Below the pieces are notes generated by a model. That model had not been told where the DNA came from. It ran no database searches and was given only the letters and a program-made list of their open reading frames with translations. Positions 6,972 to 14,078 of a DNA stretch of 15,136 nucleotides are shown here, piece by piece. Every line of letters begins with the position of its first letter. Position 1 is the first letter of the stretch. Position numbers and translations under genes: made by a program. This DNA comes from Actinomycetes bacterium (lineage in GTDB: Bacteria; Actinomycetota; Actinomycetes; Mycobacteriales; Mycobacteriaceae): the NCBI GenBank assembly GCA_023417985.1, contig JAEZDV010000283.1, forward strand, positions 1 to 15,136, given 5' to 3'.

Positions 6972-8501
6972 TCACCGACGACGCAGATCACTCGTCGCGG
7001 GACCTTCCAGCAGGGTGCCGTCGGCGGCGAACCGGGAGGCGTGCAGCGGGCAGTCCCACGAGGCTTCCGCGTCGTTCCAGCGCAGGACACCGCCGAGGTG
7101 CGGGCACACCGCCGACACCCGCTGTGTCCGGCCGTCGATCGTCGAGACACCCACCGGCCGGCCGCAGTCCCGCACGACCCGGCCCTCGCCCTCCGGCGGC
7201 GACGTCTCCGGATCGGTTCGCGTCTCGGCCGTCCACCATCCGCGGGCGAGATTCACACCGACCCCCGCGTTGAGCTTCACCGCACTCGGGACATCGAAAA
7301 CCTGGGACGGGCTCCACGCCGCATACGCCGGCGCCCACGCCTCCACCTGCGGGTCGTGCGCGCCGGTGATCCGGGTCGTCAGCAGGTGCGCGGCCGCGAC
7401 CGCGTTCGTCATGCCCCATTTGCCGTAGCCGGTGGCGACCCACAGCCGCTCGGTCGTCGGAAGCAGCGGGCCGACGTAGGGCAGCGAGTCGAGGGTGCTG
7501 TAGTCCTGCGCCGACCACTGCGCGACCTGCTTCGCCCCGGGAAAATGCCGCTGGGTCCACGCGACGAGGTCCGCTACGGCGGCGCTGGTCGATCCCTCCT
7601 GCCGGCCCACCACATGGCCGTTGCCGCCGACGAGGAGCAGGCGCTCGCCGTCGTGCGTCGCGTCCCCTGCCGCGGGGGCGGTGCGGAGTGAGCGCGTCGG
7701 GGAATCCGCCGAGAGATACATGCCGGTGGGCGGAGGCGCAGGCACCTCGAAGGCGAGTGCATACGAGCGCTCGGGTTCGAGTCGGGCGAAGAACCCGCCA
7801 CGATCGAGGATCGGTGTCCCGGTGGCCAGCACGACGTGCGCGGCGCGGACCGTCCCGGATCCGGTTTCGACGGTGCATCCGGCGTTGTCCGTCTTCACCG
7901 ACCGGACCCGGATCCCGGTGAACACTTCACCGTTGTTCGCCCGGACCTCCCGGACGGCAGCACGGAGCATCGGCATGGGGTCGAACTGCAGTTGGTTCGG
8001 CACCACGACTGCGGAGGCGACGGGGTAGGGCAACTCGGTCTCGGACACGAGCCGGGCCGGGAGGCCCGCTGCGAGGCAACTGCGATGCTCCGCCTCCACC
8101 GAGCCCACGCTCTCACTGCTCGTCGCGTAGGTGTAGGCGGCGGCGGTCTCCGTCGACACCTGGTTTCTCCTACAGAAGTCGGCCACCCATTCCTGCGCTC
8201 GGAGGTTGCCCTCCACGTATGCCTGCACGATGGGGCGTGAATGCCTGCGGGAGATCTGGGACAGGGCGGTTCCCTGCAGCACGCTCACCTTCGCGGTGGT
8301 GTTGCCGGTGGTCACGGCCCCGACGTCGCGTGCTTCCAGGATCGCGACCCGCTGCCCCGATCTGGCGAGGAGCAGAGCCGTGACGACTCCGGTCAATCCG
8401 GCGCCGACGACGACCGTGTCGTACGTCTCTCGCCGTTGAGTCCAATCGTCGCCGGGCTCGGTCCCGGCCTCGGCGTCGCGTGCAAGCCACAATGAGGTCA
8501 C
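6972..8501 (-). CDS. FAD-dependent oxidoreductase with C-terminal Rieske [2Fe-2S] domain
   Basis: This 509-residue protein joins a DAO-type flavoprotein to a Rieske domain. The dinucleotide-binding motif is VVVGAGLTG with GAGLTG at residues 33-38, followed by the acidic strand end AILEARD. The block GYGKWGMTNAVAAAHLL lies near the end of the flavin domain. The Rieske cluster ligands are CPHLGG (Cys466, His468) and CPLH (Cys484, His487), with the usual spacing. The layout matches Bacillus YhfW-like proteins, whose substrate is not established. The GTG start at 8501 has AAGGAG 7-8 bases before it. No signal peptide is seen, so it is probably cytosolic. It is divergent from the alcohol dehydrogenase, and both have SigF-like -10 elements in the shared 148-base gap. 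The electron donor and acceptor cannot be told from sequence. Confidence 0.92.
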   Translation of the reverse strand: MTSLWLARDAEAGTEPGDDWTQRRETYDTVVVGAGLTGVVTALLLARSGQRVAILEARDVGAVTTGNTTAKVSVLQGTALSQISRRHSRPIVQAYVEGNLRAQEWVADFCRRNQVSTETAAAYTYATSSESVGSVEAEHRSCLAAGLPARLVSETELPYPVASAVVVPNQLQFDPMPMLRAAVREVRANNGEVFTGIRVRSVKTDNAGCTVETGSGTVRAAHVVLATGTPILDRGGFFARLEPERSYALAFEVPAPPPTGMYLSADSPTRSLRTAPAAGDATHDGERLLLVGGNGHVVGRQEGSTSAAVADLVAWTQRHFPGAKQVAQWSAQDYSTLDSLPYVGPLLPTTERLWVATGYGKWGMTNAVAAAHLLTTRITGAHDPQVEAWAPAYAAWSPSQVFDVPSAVKLNAGVGVNLARGWWTAETRTDPETSPPEGEGRVVRDCGRPVGVSTIDGRTQRVSAVCPHLGGVLRWNDAEASWDCPLHASRFAADGTLLEGPATSDLRRR

Positions 8502-8571
8502 GTGCGATCTCCTTCGTTGCAGGTTTCAGGCAGGTGCGCGTCGGGCGGTCCCGGATCTCACCCTCGCCGGA

Positions 8572-8594
8572 TACCCGGATCGGCGCGGTTAACC
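8572..8594 (-). promoter_or_regulatory. Possible SigF-type promoter for the FAD-Rieske gene
   Basis: The minus strand reads GGTTA, 13 bases, GGGTA followed by TCC. Written as GGTTAA-N12-GGGTAT it is close to the Bacillus SigB consensus. The spacer is shorter than at the other sites here. Its -35 is the palindrome GGTTAACC (8587-8594), which is also the -35 of the opposite promoter. Confidence 0.5.
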
Positions 8595-8611
8595 CCGGAA
8601 GACGCCGGGTA
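8587..8611 (+). promoter_or_regulatory. SigF-type promoter for the alcohol dehydrogenase
   Basis: The plus strand reads GGTTA, 15 bases, GGGTA then GCC, the same spacing and -10 extension as the rsbW promoter. The -10 ends 38 bases before the ATG at 8650. Confidence 0.7.
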
Positions 8612-8649
8612 GCCGGACACCGATTGCAATCCACAGCGGAGGAGTCCCG

Positions 8650-9831
8650 ATGAAGGCAGTGACATGGCAGGGCCGGCGCAAGGTCAGCGTCGACAATGTC
8701 CCCGACGCAAGAGTCGAGAAGCCGACCGACGCCGTCATTCGTATGACGACCACCAACATCTGCGGGTCCGACCTGCACCTGTACGAGGTGCTCGGGGCCT
8801 TCATGACGCCCGGCGACATTCTCGGGCACGAACCGATGGGGATTGTGGAAGAAGTCGGCGCCGGCGTCACGAACCTGACCCCGGGCGACCGGGTGGTCAT
8901 CCCGTTCCAGATGTCGTGCGGCAGTTGCTTCATGTGTGATCACGGGCTCCAGTCCCAGTGCGAGACCACTCAGGTGCGTGAAGAAGGCAGCGGTGCAGCG
9001 CTTTTCGGTTACTCGAAGTTGTACGGGAGTGTGCCGGGAGCCCAGGCCGAGTACCTTCGGGTGCCGTTCGCCGATTCGACCCATATCAAGGTGCCGGAAG
9101 GGCCGGCGGACGACCGGTTCTCCTATCTGTCCGACGTCCTGCCCACCGCCTGGCAGGCAGTCGAATACGCGGAGATCCCGGACGGGGGAACAGTGGCCGT
9201 GCTCGGTCTCGGGCCGATCGGCGAGATGGCCGGACGCATAGCCATGCACAAGGGTGCCCGGGTGATCGCGGTCGATCTCGTGCCGGAGCGGCTTGCGCGT
9301 GCGTCGGCCCGAGGGATGGAGACGATCGATCTGCGTGAGGCCGGCAGCGATCTCGGAGACATCGTTCGCGACCGCACCGACGGACGTGGGGCTGATTCCG
9401 TCATCGACGCCGTGGGGATGGAAGCGCACGGATCACCCGTCGCCAAGTTCGCTCAGACCGCGGCGGGCTTCCTGCCGTCGGCGGTCGCCGAACCGCTCAT
9501 GGAAAAGGCCGGAGTGGACAGGCTCAACGCGTTGTACACGGCCATCGACATCGTGCGCCGAGGCGGCACGATCTCGCTGAGCGGCGTGTACGGCGGGATG
9601 GCAGACCCCATGCCGATGATGACGATGTTCGACAAGCAGATTCGTCTGCGCATGGGCCAGGCGAACGTACTGCACTGGGTGCCGCAGATCCTTCCCCTGC
9701 TGACCGACGACGATCCGCTCGGAGTGGACACCTTCGCCACCCATCGCCTGTCGCTCGACGACGCACCGCACGCCTACGAGATCTTCCAGAAGAAGGAGGA
9801 CGGTGCCATCAAGATCGCATTGCGTCCCTGA
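8650..9831 (+). CDS. Zinc-dependent alcohol dehydrogenase, formaldehyde-dehydrogenase-like MDR family
   Basis: This 393-residue medium-chain dehydrogenase has catalytic zinc ligands Cys38 (NICGSDLH) and His60-Glu61 (LGHEPMG), with Asp162 (LSDVLPTAW) as a probable further ligand. A structural zinc lobe has Cys90, 93, 96 and 104 (CGSCFMCDHGLQSQC). The nucleotide-binding motif GLGPIG is at 186-191. Asp209 at the end of the next strand (VIAVD) favours NAD over NADP. The extra segment of about residues 217-300, with GMEAHGSP, resembles glutathione-independent formaldehyde dehydrogenases (FdhA type), so an aldehyde dismutase or aldehyde/alcohol role is likely; the substrate is not known. GGAGG lies just before the ATG at 8650. 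It is monocistronic, since a strong hairpin follows. A SigF-type promoter precedes it. Confidence 0.92.
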   Translation: MKAVTWQGRRKVSVDNVPDARVEKPTDAVIRMTTTNICGSDLHLYEVLGAFMTPGDILGHEPMGIVEEVGAGVTNLTPGDRVVIPFQMSCGSCFMCDHGLQSQCETTQVREEGSGAALFGYSKLYGSVPGAQAEYLRVPFADSTHIKVPEGPADDRFSYLSDVLPTAWQAVEYAEIPDGGTVAVLGLGPIGEMAGRIAMHKGARVIAVDLVPERLARASARGMETIDLREAGSDLGDIVRDRTDGRGADSVIDAVGMEAHGSPVAKFAQTAAGFLPSAVAEPLMEKAGVDRLNALYTAIDIVRRGGTISLSGVYGGMADPMPMMTMFDKQIRLRMGQANVLHWVPQILPLLTDDDPLGVDTFATHRLSLDDAPHAYEIFQKKEDGAIKIALRP

Positions 9832-9850
9832 TCGAGTCGCCTGAGACGAA

Positions 9851-9886
9851 GACACGCCCCACGTCGCGTAGGACGTGGGGCGCGTC
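9851..9886. terminator. Strong hairpin between alcohol dehydrogenase and surE
   Basis: CGCCCCACGTC and GACGTGGGGCG form a perfect 11-base-pair stem around the six-base loop GCGTAG at 9855-9882. Three more pairs follow outside one A-C mismatch. It sits between convergent genes. No long T run follows, so it would act as a G/C-rich bidirectional terminator. Confidence 0.85.
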
Positions 9887-9903
9887 GATGTCCGAAGGTG
9901 GGC

Positions 9904-10713
9904 TCAGGAAGCGGTTTCGCCGTCCAGGGTGAACTCGAGGTCGCCGAGATGGGAACCCGCCACCTCGAACGGCATCTGCAGGACGGTCGCGGTGGCCCAT
10001 CCCCGGCTCAGCAACACAGCGTCGGTGTCGTCGGGGCCGTGGATGTCGATCGTCCGGAACGACACCGTGACGGTGCGGGTGTCGTCGTCGGTCTCGTTGT
10101 CGTCGTAATCCTCGTCCGAATCGGTGATCTCGGCCTGCACCGCACCGAATTCGGCCAGTTGCGCGTCGCGCAGGCCCAGCAGATCGTCCATTGGGACATC
10201 GGGAATGTTGACATTGAGGACCTGGCCGGGTTCGAGATGCTCGATCGCCCACCGCACTGCACGCTCCGCGACGTGTTCGGCGGTCGCCCACCCCGAATCA
10301 CCGATGCCGTTGAGCGACAACGCCACCGAACGCGCACCGTGGGCAGACGCCGTGAGGGCTGCCCCGACCGTCCCGGAATGGAGAATCGCGCGGCCGGTGT
10401 TGGGCCCGAGGTTGATCCCGGACAACACGATGTCCGGGACGTCGCCGAAAGCGCCGTACGCCGCGACGAACGTGATCAGCGCAGGCGAGCCGTGGACCGC
10501 GAGAACTTCGACATCGGGCAGGCCGTCGATGGACCGGCGCGACACCTTCAGTTTTCCGTCGTCCTCCAGCGCCGTCAGCGCTGCGCTCGCACCGCTCCGC
10601 TCGATGTGGGGTGCCACGACCCGGACGTCCAGTCCGGCCCCGACAGCCACTCGGGCCAGCGAGGCCAATCCCGGGCTGTCCACCCCGTCGTCGTTGACGA
10701 TCAGCGCTTTCAT
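9904..10713 (-). CDS. surE: 5'/3'-nucleotidase SurE
   Basis: This 269-residue SurE-family phosphatase removes phosphate from nucleoside 5'- or 3'-monophosphates with a divalent metal. Metal ligands Asp8-Asp9 are in LIVNDDGVDSPG, Ser40 is in APHIERSGAS, and Asn101 is in VLSGINLGPNTG; HSGTVGAALT (112-121) matches the family. The usual GTPAD turn reads GSPALI. The C-terminal half holds an acidic run at about residues 198-211 (DSDEDYDDNETDDD) that is probably a disordered insertion. The ATG overlaps the stop codon of the upstream pfkB-type gene by 4 bases (ATGA), so the two are translationally coupled. A stationary-phase or stress link is known for SurE in other bacteria. Confidence 0.92.
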   Translation of the reverse strand: MKALIVNDDGVDSPGLASLARVAVGAGLDVRVVAPHIERSGASAALTALEDDGKLKVSRRSIDGLPDVEVLAVHGSPALITFVAAYGAFGDVPDIVLSGINLGPNTGRAILHSGTVGAALTASAHGARSVALSLNGIGDSGWATAEHVAERAVRWAIEHLEPGQVLNVNIPDVPMDDLLGLRDAQLAEFGAVQAEITDSDEDYDDNETDDDTRTVTVSFRTIDIHGPDDTDAVLLSRGWATATVLQMPFEVAGSHLGDLEFTLDGETAS

Positions 10714-11690
10714 CCGTGATCCTTCTCCAGCCTTCGGACCTGCACGTTGTCGGTCATCTTCTCGATGGCCACGCGCTGGCCGGTGGCCAGCCCTCGCCGG
10801 GTGACGTTCACCGCGCCCGCAGCCGCGCCGAGCTCGAGAGCTTGCTCGAACGGAAGGCCCGCAGCGTAGGCGGCGGCCAGCCCCGCGGTCATCGAGTCGC
10901 CGGCGCCGCGGTGGTCTACCGACTGCACGGGCGGCGCTTCCACTTCGTACACCACACCCTCGTGCAGCGCGATCGCAGGATCGGCGGCACGCGAGATCAC
11001 CACGCTTTCTGCGCCCTCCTTGTGGAGTGAGTGCATGGCGGCGACGAGATCGTCGAGATCGTCCGATGCGGCGCGCCCGTCCTCGATGAGGTCCTCGTGG
11101 CTCACCTTCAGCAGGGCGACCCCGCCTTCCAGTGCAGCGGTGAGGGTGGGACCCGAAAGATCGGCGACGACAGGCACGTTCAGAGCACCGAGGTCAGCAC
11201 ACAGTCTGTTGTAGACGTCGGTGGGCACCGCATCGTCACAGTGCGGCCCGCCGAGGACGGCCACGTCGGCCGACATGCCCGCACCGAGCGACACGCTGAA
11301 CAGGTCGTCGACCTCGTGGCGGCTCAGGGTGGGCGGCGGGATGTCCACGACCACGTCGCGCTCACCTTCGCGGCGGTCGTGGATGTACGAACCGTTGTCG
11401 GAGGCAGAGGCCACCGGGTGCACCGTGATTCCTTCACGACCGATGAGATCCACGAGGATTCCCCCGGCCTCGCCCCCGAAGGGTCCACACAAATGTACGT
11501 CCATACCGAGAATGGCTGCCATTCGCCCGATCCAGAAGCCCTGTCCCCCCGGATGCACGTGCAGTTCGGTGCTTCCGTTCGGCGCCTGTTCGAGGGTGAC
11601 GGTGAGAAGAGGCGAGGGAGCGAACACGAAAGCGTTTGCTCCGGATGGTGAATCGTCTGATGCTGTGCGTTCGTTGCTTTCTGCGGGCAT
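10710..11690 (-). CDS. PfkB-family carbohydrate kinase (1-phosphofructokinase-like)
   Basis: This 326-residue ribokinase/PfkB-superfamily kinase shows VFAPSPLLTVTLE near residues 22-34, as in the 1-phosphofructokinase-like subgroup. The sugar-binding glycine motif is HPGGQGFWIGRMAA (46-59). The ATP-site signature HRGAGDSMTAG (260-270) has catalytic Asp265. The substrate is a sugar or sugar phosphate that cannot be named. The ATG at 11690 (MPAESNERT) is chosen because the longer frame to 12053 covers the divergent gene and is Arg/Pro-rich shadow sequence. No clear ribosome site is present, and a GGGTA -10 lies only 10 bases upstream, so the mRNA may be leaderless. It overlaps surE by 4 bases. 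The pairing of a sugar kinase with a nucleotidase suggests a shared sugar or nucleotide salvage task, by inference. Confidence 0.87.
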   Translation of the reverse strand: MPAESNERTASDDSPSGANAFVFAPSPLLTVTLEQAPNGSTELHVHPGGQGFWIGRMAAILGMDVHLCGPFGGEAGGILVDLIGREGITVHPVASASDNGSYIHDRREGERDVVVDIPPPTLSRHEVDDLFSVSLGAGMSADVAVLGGPHCDDAVPTDVYNRLCADLGALNVPVVADLSGPTLTAALEGGVALLKVSHEDLIEDGRAASDDLDDLVAAMHSLHKEGAESVVISRAADPAIALHEGVVYEVEAPPVQSVDHRGAGDSMTAGLAAAYAAGLPFEQALELGAAAGAVNVTRRGLATGQRVAIEKMTDNVQVRRLEKDHG

Positions 11691-11700
11691 GCAGGTCAGG

Positions 11701-11726
11701 TACCCTTCCCCGCCTCGTCTCACACC
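11701..11726 (-). promoter_or_regulatory. Possible SigF-type promoter for pfkB-surE
   Basis: The minus strand reads GGTGT, 16 bases, GGGTA. The -35 has one change from GGTTT. The -10 ends 10 bases before the ATG at 11690, so transcription would begin at or within a few bases of the start codon, which agrees with the missing ribosome site. Confidence 0.45.
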
Positions 11727-11763
11727 CGCTCCGGCGCGGCTCGTACCCCTGCTGTCGACGGCC

Positions 11764-11789
11764 GGTGTGGGGTACGGAGGTGGCGGGTA
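11764..11789 (+). promoter_or_regulatory. Possible SigF-type promoter for the SRPBCC-flavoprotein operon
   Basis: The plus strand reads GGTGT, 16 bases, GGGTA then T. It has the same -35 variant and spacing as the opposing promoter for pfkB. It would give a leader of about 45 bases before the ATG at 11840. A second GGGTA at 11770 has no -35 partner. Confidence 0.5.
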
Positions 11790-11839
11790 TGTCCCGGGCA
11801 GGACCGCATCCGGGTCCACGCACACGGAGGAGAGCCGGG

Positions 11840-12298
11840 ATGACGAGAGTCGCGCGCAAGGAGACCACTGCGGCGCCGAGCCGCGTCTGGGAAGTCCTGG
11901 CGGACGGGTGGAACTACGCGACCTGGGTCGTCGGCGCGTCCCGTATCCGCAAGGTCGATGCGACATGGCCCGCAGAGGGCAGCCGCATCCACCATTCGGT
12001 CGGTTTGTGGCCCGCGCTGCTCGACGACTGCACCGAGGTGCTGTCGGCGACACCCGACCGCAGGCTCGTCCTGCGCGCCCGCGCGTGGCTCTTCGGCCAG
12101 GCCGAGATCGGGTTGAGAATCGAACCGGCTCCGGGCGGTGGTTCGACCGTCACGATGTCCGAGCACGTGGTGACGGGACTACCGAGTCTTCTCCCCGATT
12201 TCGTGCAGGAACAAGCAGTACGGCCGAGGAACCAGGAGTGTCTGTCGCGCCTTGCCCTGCTCGCGGAACGCGCGACTCCGGAAGGACCTGCTGAATGA
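11840..12298 (+). CDS. SRPBCC (START/polyketide-cyclase-like) family protein
   Basis: This 152-residue protein has the helix-grip SRPBCC fold. The N-terminus RVARKETTAAPSRVWEVLAD leads into the NYATWVVGASRIRKVDATWP block, then beta strands, for example DRRLVLRARAWLFGQAEIGLRI. A C-terminal helix starts near residue 118 (LLPDFVQEQAVRPRNQECL). Such proteins bind hydrophobic ligands in a deep cavity and some act as cyclases or lipid carriers; the ligand is not known here. GGAGGAG lies about 8 bases before the ATG at 11840, so longer upstream frames are rejected. The stop overlaps the start of the next gene (ATGA), so the two products are probably made together and may act on the same apolar compound. 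Confidence 0.87.
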   Translation: MTRVARKETTAAPSRVWEVLADGWNYATWVVGASRIRKVDATWPAEGSRIHHSVGLWPALLDDCTEVLSATPDRRLVLRARAWLFGQAEIGLRIEPAPGGGSTVTMSEHVVTGLPSLLPDFVQEQAVRPRNQECLSRLALLAERATPEGPAE

Positions 12299-13884
12299 CC
12301 GCGGAAACTGTCGACGCCGTCGTCATCGGTGCCGGTCCCAATGGGCTCACCGGCGCCGCGGCACTCGCCGACGCGGGCTGGGACGTCCTCGTGCTCGAGG
12401 AGCAACCGGAACCCGGCGGTGCCGTGCGCAGCACGGAACTCCACCCGGGATTCCGGGCCGACCTGTTCAGTGCGTTCTATCCGCTCGGGGCGGTTTCGCC
12501 CGCTTTCGCCGCTCTCGACCTCGAATCCCACGGTCTGCAGTGGAGCCGGTCGCCGAACTCGTTCGGCCATCCTCTAGGGCCCGACGACGACGACGCGGTC
12601 GTGGTCGCCCGCGCCGCCGCCGACACCGCCGCCGATCTCGAGCGCCGCTGCGCAGGGGACGGCGAAGCGTGGACGAAACTTGTCGACCAGTGGAACGACG
12701 TGCGCGGCGCACTGCTGCAACTGCTGCTCTCCCCGTTTCCGCCGGTCCGGGGAGGCGCGTCGCTGCTGCGCGCACTGGGACCGGGGGAGGCGTTGCGATT
12801 CGCTCGGATGCTGGCATTGCCCGTCCGGCGGATGAGCGAGGAACTCTTCGACGGAGAAGCCGCTCGGCTGCTCCTGCTCGGCAACGCCATGCACTCCGAC
12901 ATCCCGCCCGATGCCCCGGGAAGTGGCGTGATGGGGTACATCCTGACGATGCTCGCCCAGGACGTGGGTTTTCCCTCTCCGGTGGGCGGGGCGGGCGCGC
13001 TGACCGACGCCCTGGTGCGACGCGGCGAGTATGCCGGAATGCAGTTGCGATGCGGCCGCCGGGTCACCGCGATCGACGTCGAAGACGGCACCGCGGTAGC
13101 GGTCCGCACCGCAGGCGGCGAGCGGATCAAGGTGCGCCGGGCCGTCCTCGCGGACGTCTCGGCTCCTGCGTTGTACGGGACGTTGCTCGCTGACTCCGCA
13201 GTCGCCGACCGCGCCCGCCGCGACCTGCGTGGATTCGAATGGGACACGCCGGTCGTGAAGGTCAACTACGCGCTCGGCCACCCGGTTCCGTGGCGATCCT
13301 CGTCGTTGTCCCGGACCGGCACCGTGCACGTCGGTGCCGATACGAACATGATGGTTCGGTGGTCCGCCGACCTGTCGACGGGCGTGATCCCGGAGTCGCC
13401 GTTCCTGCTGTTCGGGCAGATGACGACCGCCGATCCCACCAGATCACCGGCCGGGACCGAAAGTGCGTGGGCGTACACCCATCTGCCTCGGGGCATCACC
13501 GACGACGAGTCGGCGGATGTTCTTGCGGAGAGAGTCGACGCACAGCTCGAGGCGTACGCCCCGGGCTTTCGGGACACGATCCTCGATCGAACCGTGCAGC
13601 GCCCGTCCGATCTCGAATCGGCCGACGCGAACCTCGTCGGCGGCGCGGTCAACGGAGGTACGGCCCAGATCCATCAGCAGTTGTTCCTGCGGCCGGCTCC
13701 GGGACTGGGCGGTTCACGCACCCCCGTGGGAAAGCTGTATCTCGCCGGCGCGGGGACGCACCCAGGGGGAGGCGTCCACGGCATGTGCGGCTGGAACGCC
13801 GCCGCCGCCGCACTCCAGGACCAGAAGACGACGGGTCCGCTGCGACGCGGGATCCACACCCTGGGGCGCCGGCTGATGTCCTGA
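12295..13884 (+). CDS. Phytoene-dehydrogenase-like FAD-dependent oxidoreductase (PYROXD2/CrtI-type)
   Basis: This 529-residue flavoprotein has an N-terminal Rossmann motif VVIGAGPNGLTGAAALADAGW with GAGPNG at 12-17. It is followed by the FAD-binding acidic residue and PGGAVRS near 40-46. GFPSPVGGAGALTDALVRR (about 225-243) matches the CrtI/PYROXD2 group, and the C-terminal FAD contact is YLAGAGTHPGGGVHGMCGWNAA near 483-505. Relatives include carotenoid desaturases and the poorly characterised PYROXD2; no other carotenoid gene is in the window, so carotenoid desaturation is not assumed. The length is normal. Translation is coupled to the SRPBCC gene by a 4-base overlap. A SigF-type site precedes the pair. 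Confidence 0.9.
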   Translation: MTAETVDAVVIGAGPNGLTGAAALADAGWDVLVLEEQPEPGGAVRSTELHPGFRADLFSAFYPLGAVSPAFAALDLESHGLQWSRSPNSFGHPLGPDDDDAVVVARAAADTAADLERRCAGDGEAWTKLVDQWNDVRGALLQLLLSPFPPVRGGASLLRALGPGEALRFARMLALPVRRMSEELFDGEAARLLLLGNAMHSDIPPDAPGSGVMGYILTMLAQDVGFPSPVGGAGALTDALVRRGEYAGMQLRCGRRVTAIDVEDGTAVAVRTAGGERIKVRRAVLADVSAPALYGTLLADSAVADRARRDLRGFEWDTPVVKVNYALGHPVPWRSSSLSRTGTVHVGADTNMMVRWSADLSTGVIPESPFLLFGQMTTADPTRSPAGTESAWAYTHLPRGITDDESADVLAERVDAQLEAYAPGFRDTILDRTVQRPSDLESADANLVGGAVNGGTAQIHQQLFLRPAPGLGGSRTPVGKLYLAGAGTHPGGGVHGMCGWNAAAAALQDQKTTGPLRRGIHTLGRRLMS

Positions 13885-13910
13885 CGAATCTTCCCGCCGC
13901 GTAAACAACA

Positions 13911-13937
13911 GGTTTCGCAAGGCGACGTGCCGGGTAT
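13911..13937 (+). promoter_or_regulatory. SigF-type promoter for the methyltransferase-CDGSH unit
   Basis: The plus strand reads GGTTT, 16 bases, GGGTAT, the best match to the actinobacterial SigF consensus in the window with no core mismatch. It stands 26 bases after the flavoprotein stop. An ATG lies only 9 bases after the -10. Confidence 0.8.
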
Positions 13938-13945
13938 TCACGCTC

Positions 13946-14071
13946 ATGACCGAATCCCCGGCCGACGGAGCCCCGTGGTCGATGTCGTCGGGAAATTGCG
14001 CCTCCGCACGGTCGGCTCATGTATCGGCTGCTGCGGGGTCGCGGACTGCCGCACATAAAACTCCGGGGTGA
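13946..14071 (+). CDS. Possible leaderless 41-codon upstream ORF
   Basis: An ATG begins 9 bases after the -10 of the strong SigF-type promoter, so the transcript would start at or next to it. The frame begins MTESPADGAPW and ends RTAAHKTPG, with a Ser/Ala-rich middle holding one cysteine. It stops two bases before a GTG codon (14073) in the methyltransferase frame and eight bases before the chosen GTG. No ribosome site or family is seen. Leaderless short ORFs are common in mycobacteria; this one could couple translation to the next gene or be chance. Confidence 0.35.
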   Translation: MTESPADGAPWSMSSGNCASARSAHVSAAAGSRTAAHKTPG

Positions 14072-14078
14072 TGTGACC

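Noticed and set aside
8170..9429. Minus-strand frame of 419 codons opposite the alcohol dehydrogenase
   Set aside because: It is antisense to a clear dehydrogenase gene and crosses the divergent promoters. Its His/Arg-rich composition is typical of a shadow frame.
11691..12053. N-terminal extension of the pfkB-type frame
   Set aside because: It would overlap the SRPBCC gene on the other strand and both promoters. The residues are Arg/Pro rich, and family similarity begins after residue 20 of the shorter product.
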